Origin: Bactericera cockerelli
Lineage: Eukaryota; Arthropoda; Insecta; Hemiptera; Triozidae
Reading direction: 5' to 3'
NCBI GenBank assembly: GCA_024516035.1
Contig: CM044955.1
Location: 16,788,551-16,852,550, forward strand
Length of the DNA stretch: 64,000 nt
Part shown: positions 58,914-64,000 of the stretch, in pieces
How the letters are laid out: every line of letters begins with the position of its first letter
Numbering within the stretch: the stretch's first letter is position 1
Made by a program: the position numbers and the translations under genes
The notes under the pieces: generated by a model
Seen by the model: the letters and a program-made list of their open reading frames with translations, nothing else
Database searches by the model: none
What the model was told of the DNA's origin: nothing

Positions 58914-59147
58914 ATAAATTAAGGAAATATGTACAGGGTGTACCCACTATTTGAACCAGTTGAGGGGCCCATCTGGATAAAATGAATGGCACCACACAGC
59001 ATCCTTGTAAAAATCTGTGACACAGTGCCAATTTATGAAACGGGATTAATTTTAGAATAACCCGGACTATCTCTCTAATCGTTCTTCGACTTGAGGGAGG
59101 GTCTCGCTTGTTATCTTACCTTCTTTTAAACATAATTAACCGAACAC
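58914..59147. other. Spacer with a solo mariner-like end
   Basis: TGTACAGGGTGTACCCACTA at 58932 looks like one terminal repeat of a TA-inserting element; no inverted partner is visible before D8. Confidence 0.35.
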
Positions 59148-59556
59148 AGTGAGAACGAACTCACTAAGTGAGGTTATACGCCAGAGCAAAATTAGCACAA
59201 TTCTTGTAGTTGTAGGAAAAAAAGTACAAGTGATGAAGGAACTCGGACTATAAAAAAATATAAAATTGGGCACGATAAAGACAAGCTTTGAAAAAAGAAC
59301 CATCAAAATCGTTTGAGTTAAGTTGGAGAAAACCAAACTTTAAAAACGTCATTTTTTTCATCATTTTCTGATTCTTCTTTCACGTTGACCGCTCTACAGC
59401 CAAAACTACTTGACCGATTTTCACAAACGATGGCAAATTTTTTTCTCGTGAGTAGTAGGTGAGCTTTTTTATTGTTCTATTATCCTAAAAGGGACATTTG
59501 GCCCTTAATTGGGAAAAGGATCATTTTCAGAGCTCAGAAAAAAGTTGGTGTATAGA
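59148..59556 (-). mobile_element. H2': Helitron-like relic, copy 2
   Basis: Same order as H2 with moderate divergence: start TCTATACACCAAC on the minus strand, shared blocks GTTGACCGCTCTACAGCC, AACTACTTGACCGATTTTCA, GATCATTTTCAGAGCTCAG. A weaker hairpin AGTGAG-AACGAA-CTCACT (59148-59165) stands where H2 has its GC hairpin. Its start base is also the first base of the D8 target duplication. Confidence 0.5.
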
Positions 59557-60020
59557 TATTCAGTAGGCCGGAGCGAATCTATAGAGGGGGAAAAAAAATT
59601 CTCGAATTTCGAAACGCCTGGGGTCTCAAAAGTTTCGTATTGATGAGTAGATTAATCCCTTAAAATTTCATAAAAATATTTTAACATCTTCAGTCTCCAC
59701 CTCGAGCTTGAAGTTTCGAGTGCTTTTGGTTATGCAATGTAGGGGCAAGATAACATTTTTTGTGATTATTGTGCTTATTACTTGAAAACAGTGCACCACA
59801 CAAAAAACTTCTTATATTAAAATATTTTCTTATTTAAACGAAGAACAATTTTCGTTTTATAACTTAATTTGTATTGATCTACTGATTTTAAGATAAAGGT
59901 CGAAAATTATAAACATAGAGAGAAATACGGGTTATGCGACCCATTACGTACCTATTATCTAAACATAAATGGTTTTTAGTTAATCTGTACCTTACCTTGT
60001 AGTTAGGGCTCTACTTTTTT

Positions 60021-60226
60021 AATAATATGAATAATATCGTCTTATTTATACTGCTCGATGAGGACTATTAAAGTCCCATTATTCCAGCAGTAAGCCCAAG
60101 ACATGTTATTATGTGTTAAAAGGCCAAATGGGAGGATAACTTGTCATGTCCTTGCTAGGTTTTGTTTTGAACTCACGAACTGTGGAATCTTTGGATTTAC
60201 AGAGTGTTGCCTTTACCACTGAAATA
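60021..60226 (-). repeat. SINE family S7, nested in D8
   Basis: Body motifs TATCCTCCCATTTGGCC, CTGCTGGAATAATGGGAC and TATAAATAAGACGATATTAT (minus strand). The B-box region is altered. Confidence 0.75.
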
Positions 60227-60435
60227 CCAGAACAGTCTTTTTTTTTAAATATTTATTTCCCAGGGATTGCTTTCGCATTTCTTCGGAGACACAAACTTAC
60301 ATTCATGCCATTCCTAGAACGGATAATGTATGTAGAATTGTAGATAATATATCATTGTCGAGATTCGAACTCAGAACTTCCGGGTCAGTAATCAATAGCT
60401 ACTCTTAGCTACAGATTATGAAACAAAATTAAAGT

Positions 60436-60528
60436 TAACATAAGTCACACACGCCCTCAAGTCGAAGTTTTCACCAATCACAGCGCACTATAGGCCGACT
60501 TGAAGGACAGTTTAGCTTATGTTACATT
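60436..60528. repeat. 93-bp palindromic element, nested in D8
   Basis: TAACATAAGTCACACACGCC then CTCAAGTCG at the left, CGACTTGAAGGAC then AGCTTATGTTAC at the right. Between them AATCACAGCGCACTATA also occurs in diverged form near 25660. Confidence 0.7.
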
Positions 60529-60565
60529 TTATCCTGTTCACCTCATTTAGCCCTAGGACGAAGAC

Positions 60566-60600
60566 TGCAACAATTGCAACAATATGTTGCAATTGTTGCA
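60566..60600. repeat. Perfect 16-bp hairpin, nested in D8
   Basis: TGCAACAATTGCAACA pairs exactly with TGTTGCAATTGTTGCA around ATA. The arms themselves contain the inverted TTGCAA/TTGCAAC units. Confidence 0.95.
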
Positions 60601-61109
60601 CTCAGTCGGGTTTAGACGCCACGAATTGTTTTGTTGCACCGAAATTGCTCCTGCCCATGTGCTAATTACATTCAAATGAATTGGTACTCTTTCATATTTT
60701 CCAAAACATGGATGGAAAAAACGACTGGTTCTATGTTGCGATAGAAAAAAGCCTTCGAAAAATGTGACAACTTCCAACAATATTTTTCAACATTAAAAGT
60801 AGGTATTCAAACCGAATACCACCAGGAAAGATAGCACACTCAGGGTGGCTCACGTACGGCAAATCAAATATTACGAGTGTTATGTGTAGACCGAAAACCC
60901 TAGTCAATCTAGTCATAGGAGCCCAGGAGGCATGTTCTGGGCTACATCCGTGTCCCGTGTTACTTATTATTTTATGTTGTTATACAACTAAAAGAGAGGC
61001 AAGTAAAACTATTAGTGACAGCATCGTCATTAACTGTTAGTGGTGTGAAGGCATGGAATGGCTTCATTCGAACAAGCCAAAAAGTACGTCCTATGAAACT
61101 AACTAACTA

Positions 61110-61405
61110 AGTTTTACCTCAACACACAAAACTATTAATAATATGGAGCTGTCTGGCTAGGGAACCGTAGACAGGGCAATACCAGTGTCTTGTTACACGA
61201 TTATAAACAGAGAACAGACTAGCCAACCCTAACAAGTAAGACTGGCTTGCACTTTCACAAGGGTTTAATGAATCATAAAGAAAAAGCCCAATGATCGCAT
61301 ATAGAAATATATGTGCTTCAGAACGAGTGAACTTTTCCACTTAAGTTGGATAGATTCCGTCACTCCCCCAGCTGTAGCCAAGCTGGACACAACAATAACA
61401 TAGTG
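61110..61405 (-). repeat. Repeat family S8, nested in D8
   Basis: Minus strand: GTTATTGTTGTGTCCAGCTT, GGCTACAGCTGGGGGAGTGA, then ACTAGTCTGTTCTCTGTTTA-like and CACTGGTATTGCCCTGTCTA. Matches 30972-31240 in order. Confidence 0.7.
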
Positions 61406-61858
61406 GAGGTTATAACGTTAAGCCTAAAATAAAGTGGTAATTACCACATCACTTTCCTAAAATAATAATTTCCCAAGTTTAGGTGTCTCTTTTGCATGTC
61501 TCTAGACTTTTAAGTCAGTCAAAACAATATTTTCACGTGTAATTCAAAATCAGTTGTTCGTAACGATTGAAGCCTAATAAGTATTTTTTCTGTTTATTTA
61601 GTTTAAAACAGATTTGATTCCCTAAACTTGTTTGTATGGTCTACCGTTTTCAAGGGAAAAGAACGAATATAGCAAAAATCGTTATCTTGCCCCTACATTG
61701 CATAACTAAAAGCACTCGAAACTTTAAGCTCGAGGTGGAGACTGAAGATGTTAAAATATTTTTATGAAATTTTAAGGGATTAATCTACTCATCAATACGA
61801 AACTTTTGAGACCCCAGGCGTTTTGAAATTCGAAAATTTATATTTTCGCTCCGGCCTA

Positions 61859-62122
61859 ATATTCAGTATCTAGTATATTATCACTCTCCCAGATGAGTCA
61901 AAAGTCACATATCTACTTTTTAGGTGAAAGAATAATTTGGAGAAGGATACTGTGCTTAGGTATGAATATCAAACTAAAATCTTTATCTTCACATTCAAAC
62001 TGTTTCATTTATCAACACTTGTTCCTTTAAAGTCATTATTTAATATGTTAAATAGTTTTACATTGAAACAACATGTATCATTCACCCCACACCTATACAG
62101 GGCCACTACAAAAAGTTATAAG
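61859..62122. other. Short spacer between D8 and D9
   Basis: The D8 target duplication is at its left edge; no other feature. A 98-codon frame begins here and runs into D9, so it is not a gene. Confidence 0.5.
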
Positions 62123-63113
62123 ATCCCCCAAAAAATATCACTTCGTGACATAAAAAAGTCCCGCCAAGTCGTTCCCCAAAAATATTTCAGTTCCCAAATT
62201 CATCCCTCCCTCCCTTCCCAAAAAATATATTAGTTATTTGTGACCTCCCCCAAAAAAATTATTGAAATCAATTTATGGCCCCGCCTTTTATTTATTCACC
62301 TAAGTGCAACAGTATACTTATTAATACCCTCCCCTCTCTCTTTCTTCTAATGTCCTCTTTCTTTTGTTCCTTATTGCATGTTGGAATGTTTCCTTTACAA
62401 ACTCAGAACTTAAGTCTTATTTCCTTGCTCCTTTCACCGACTTGGGCTCTTGGCGGAGTACCACCAAGCAGGTCCGTTCTTAGCCAAAGGAACTGATGTC
62501 TTGGTTTTTTTCTAAGATTATATATAAATGTAGACATATGTAAACATGTGTTCCTTGGAAATGAGCTGGAATCGTGACTTGATCTGATGGTCCAATTCTC
62601 GTTGGTGGCAGATATTTTGCGACTTAGATACAGATAATGCATCCTTGGGTCGCGGTCGGCTAGACTTCTCATTTCCTGTTCTCCATAAGAACCATTATGT
62701 TAAATTATCTCTTTTTAATTCTTTTAAAATAGCACTGTCTATTAGATTCATATATTTATCATTCCCAGTTAGTGGTACTCCGCCAAGAGCCCAAGTCGGT
62801 GAAAGGAGCAAGGAAATAAGACTTAAGTTCTGAGTTTGTAAAGGAAACATTCCAACATGCAATAAGGAACAAAAGAAAGAGGACATTAGAAGAAAGAGAG
62901 AGGGGAGGGTATTAATAAGTATACTGTTGCACTTAGGTGAATAAATAAAAGGCGGGGCCATAAATTGATTTCAATAATTTTTTTGGGGGAGGTCACAAAT
63001 AACTAATATATTTTTTGGGAAGGGAGGGAGGGATGAATTTGGGAACTGAAATATTTTTGGGGAACGACTTGGCGGGACTTTTTTATGTCACGAAGTGATA
63101 TTTTTTGGGGGAT
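62123..63113. mobile_element. D9: 1-kb long-TIR element, CCCCCAAAAA termini
   Basis: Arms 62123-62463 and 62773-63113 are almost perfect inverted copies (341 bp), and the ends read ATCCCCCAAAAAATATC with CACTTCGTGACA inside. The 309-bp middle is unique. Frames of 73-98 codons appear twice because of the inversion. The termini resemble D6. Flanking TATA on both sides is suggestive but not a proven target duplication. Confidence 0.88.
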
Positions 63114-63244
63114 AATATATTATATGAACTAAATTATGTTTGTAATTATTTATGCACTAAAATTAAAATAGATTGACAATCTGCGAGAAGGACTTACTCA
63201 AGATCAGAGTTAAAGCATTCAATTGACACAAAATTCAGATCACT

Positions 63245-63430
63245 GATGTTAAGCTACGTTCAGCGATATCAGATTTTGGTGCGTGTCCAGTCGAACCCTC
63301 GGCCTCGCTGGCTAATCTCGACCAACCCACGCTGGGTGAGAAAAGTAATGCTGGGTGACATCAGCAATGTGATTTTCTAGAAATGGAGTGTAAAACCCCC
63401 GTCCCAAATAACTTAGATGGTAAAATAAAG
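63245..63430 (+). repeat. SINE family S5, variant head
   Basis: GTTAAGCTACGTTCAGCGAT matches the 5S C-box half as in the copy at 28056. It is followed by GTCGAACCCTCGGCC, CCCACGCTGGGTGAGAAAAG, AATGGAGTGTAAAACCCCCG and a TTAGATGGTAAAATAAAG end. Confidence 0.7.
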
Positions 63431-64000
63431 GTTTAAAAAAATTGTGAAACGAGAAATTTGGGGCTCTTTTTCTTCACACGAAACTTAGTTCTTGTAAACA
63501 ACTTCTGCATTCCCACAGATGTAAAACTTTTTGCTACAATGTTGTAACATTTCTGAATTTGGATTTCAGTTGGTGAGCTTACCATTTTTCCTTGTTTATA
63601 CAGGGTGTCCTTCAACAACTATGAGCCATTGGTTTTTTTGCATTTATTTTAAAGCGAAAAGAGCCATTAAAAAGTTGAGATTCTTGATTAAGGCACTAAT
63701 ATTATTATGAACGCAAGTAACAGATACTATGATACCACTCCACTATGTAGTTCATTTGACTACTTCTCTACTTCCAGTGTTTGAGGGTTCAAATCTGCGT
63801 TTTTGGAATGATTTTCTATCGAAAAATTCTGTGACCATCCAAGTTAATCCAATTTAGAACTTCGAGGTTAGAATTTTCGGCCTAATCCATTCTGGGATCA
63901 GTTCCGCTTCAGTGTTTTTTCACACAGAAAATATCTTTTCTCGAAAAGAATCTTTCAAAGCCATCCTGTACTGAAAAGTTTTGGAACTTTGATTTATAGA
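63431..64000. other. No gene recognised; solo mariner-like end
   Basis: ATACAGGGTGTCCTTCAACAA at 63600 looks like a terminal repeat whose partner, if any, lies beyond the window. Otherwise AT-rich spacer. Confidence 0.35.

Larger units (their letters stand above)
59564..61858. mobile_element. D8: hAT-type non-autonomous element, 2.3 kb, 8-bp target duplication
   Basis: ATATTCAG flanks both sides (59556-59563 and 61859-61866). Terminal repeats start TAGGCCGGAGCGAA and remain closely similar for about 195 bp. An 8-bp duplication with TAG-start termini is typical of hAT elements. The interior holds an S7 SINE, a 93-bp palindromic element, a 16-bp perfect hairpin and an S8 copy, and no transposase. 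The original element was probably much shorter. Confidence 0.85.

Noticed and set aside
61937..62961. Pair of identical-looking frames on opposite strands (about 62275-62496 and 62695-62961)
   Set aside because: They are the two inverted arms of D9.

Overview
The window is a gene-poor, visibly AT-rich stretch of an animal nuclear genome. The content points to an arthropod, most likely an insect. It is packed with short interspersed elements (SINEs) that carry RNA polymerase III promoter boxes, TA-flanked mariner-type inverted-repeat elements, a hAT-type element with an 8-bp target duplication, a Helitron, and a decayed LINE tail. A sap-feeding hemipteran is my guess from general resemblance; the sequence does not prove it. 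There is no sign of prokaryotic organisation. Every long open frame is explained by tandem repeats, SINE bodies or AT-rich noise, apart from a few exon-sized candidates.

Host coding content is at most a few short exons. The best is a 70-nt candidate first exon at 18927-18996 (+): good start context, hydrophobic signal-peptide-like segment, GTAAGA donor. A weaker one is a 113-nt candidate internal exon at 5524-5636 (+). If the first is real, much of the window to its right is intron or intergenic DNA.

Layout. 0-20 kb: scattered SINEs (families S1-S6 as named here), a 26-bp satellite (3.8-4.2 kb), a 1.27-kb perfect foldback element (6.4-7.7 kb), a small MITE (8.7-9.1 kb) and a LINE 3' remnant (15.0-15.6 kb). 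21.1-23.6 kb: a Helitron with intact ends, filled by a 146-bp satellite and a 21-bp satellite, followed by a separate 146-bp duplication. 24-44 kb: SINEs, purine/pyrimidine tracts, two large perfect hairpins at 38.9-39.0 kb, and a 50-bp satellite at 44.1 kb. 44.8-50 kb: two TIR elements, one of them inserted cleanly into a SINE. 51.8-63.1 kb: a dense cluster of inverted-repeat elements (D4-D9) and two Helitron-like relics.

The SINEs give the most coherent biology. Five or more tRNA-like heads occur. One family (S5) has a 5S-rRNA-like head, yet carries the same central body as a tRNA-headed family (S4). That body has therefore been coupled to two different kinds of polymerase III promoter. The inverted-repeat elements carry no intact transposase; one keeps a frameshifted start-exon remnant. 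All therefore appear non-autonomous.
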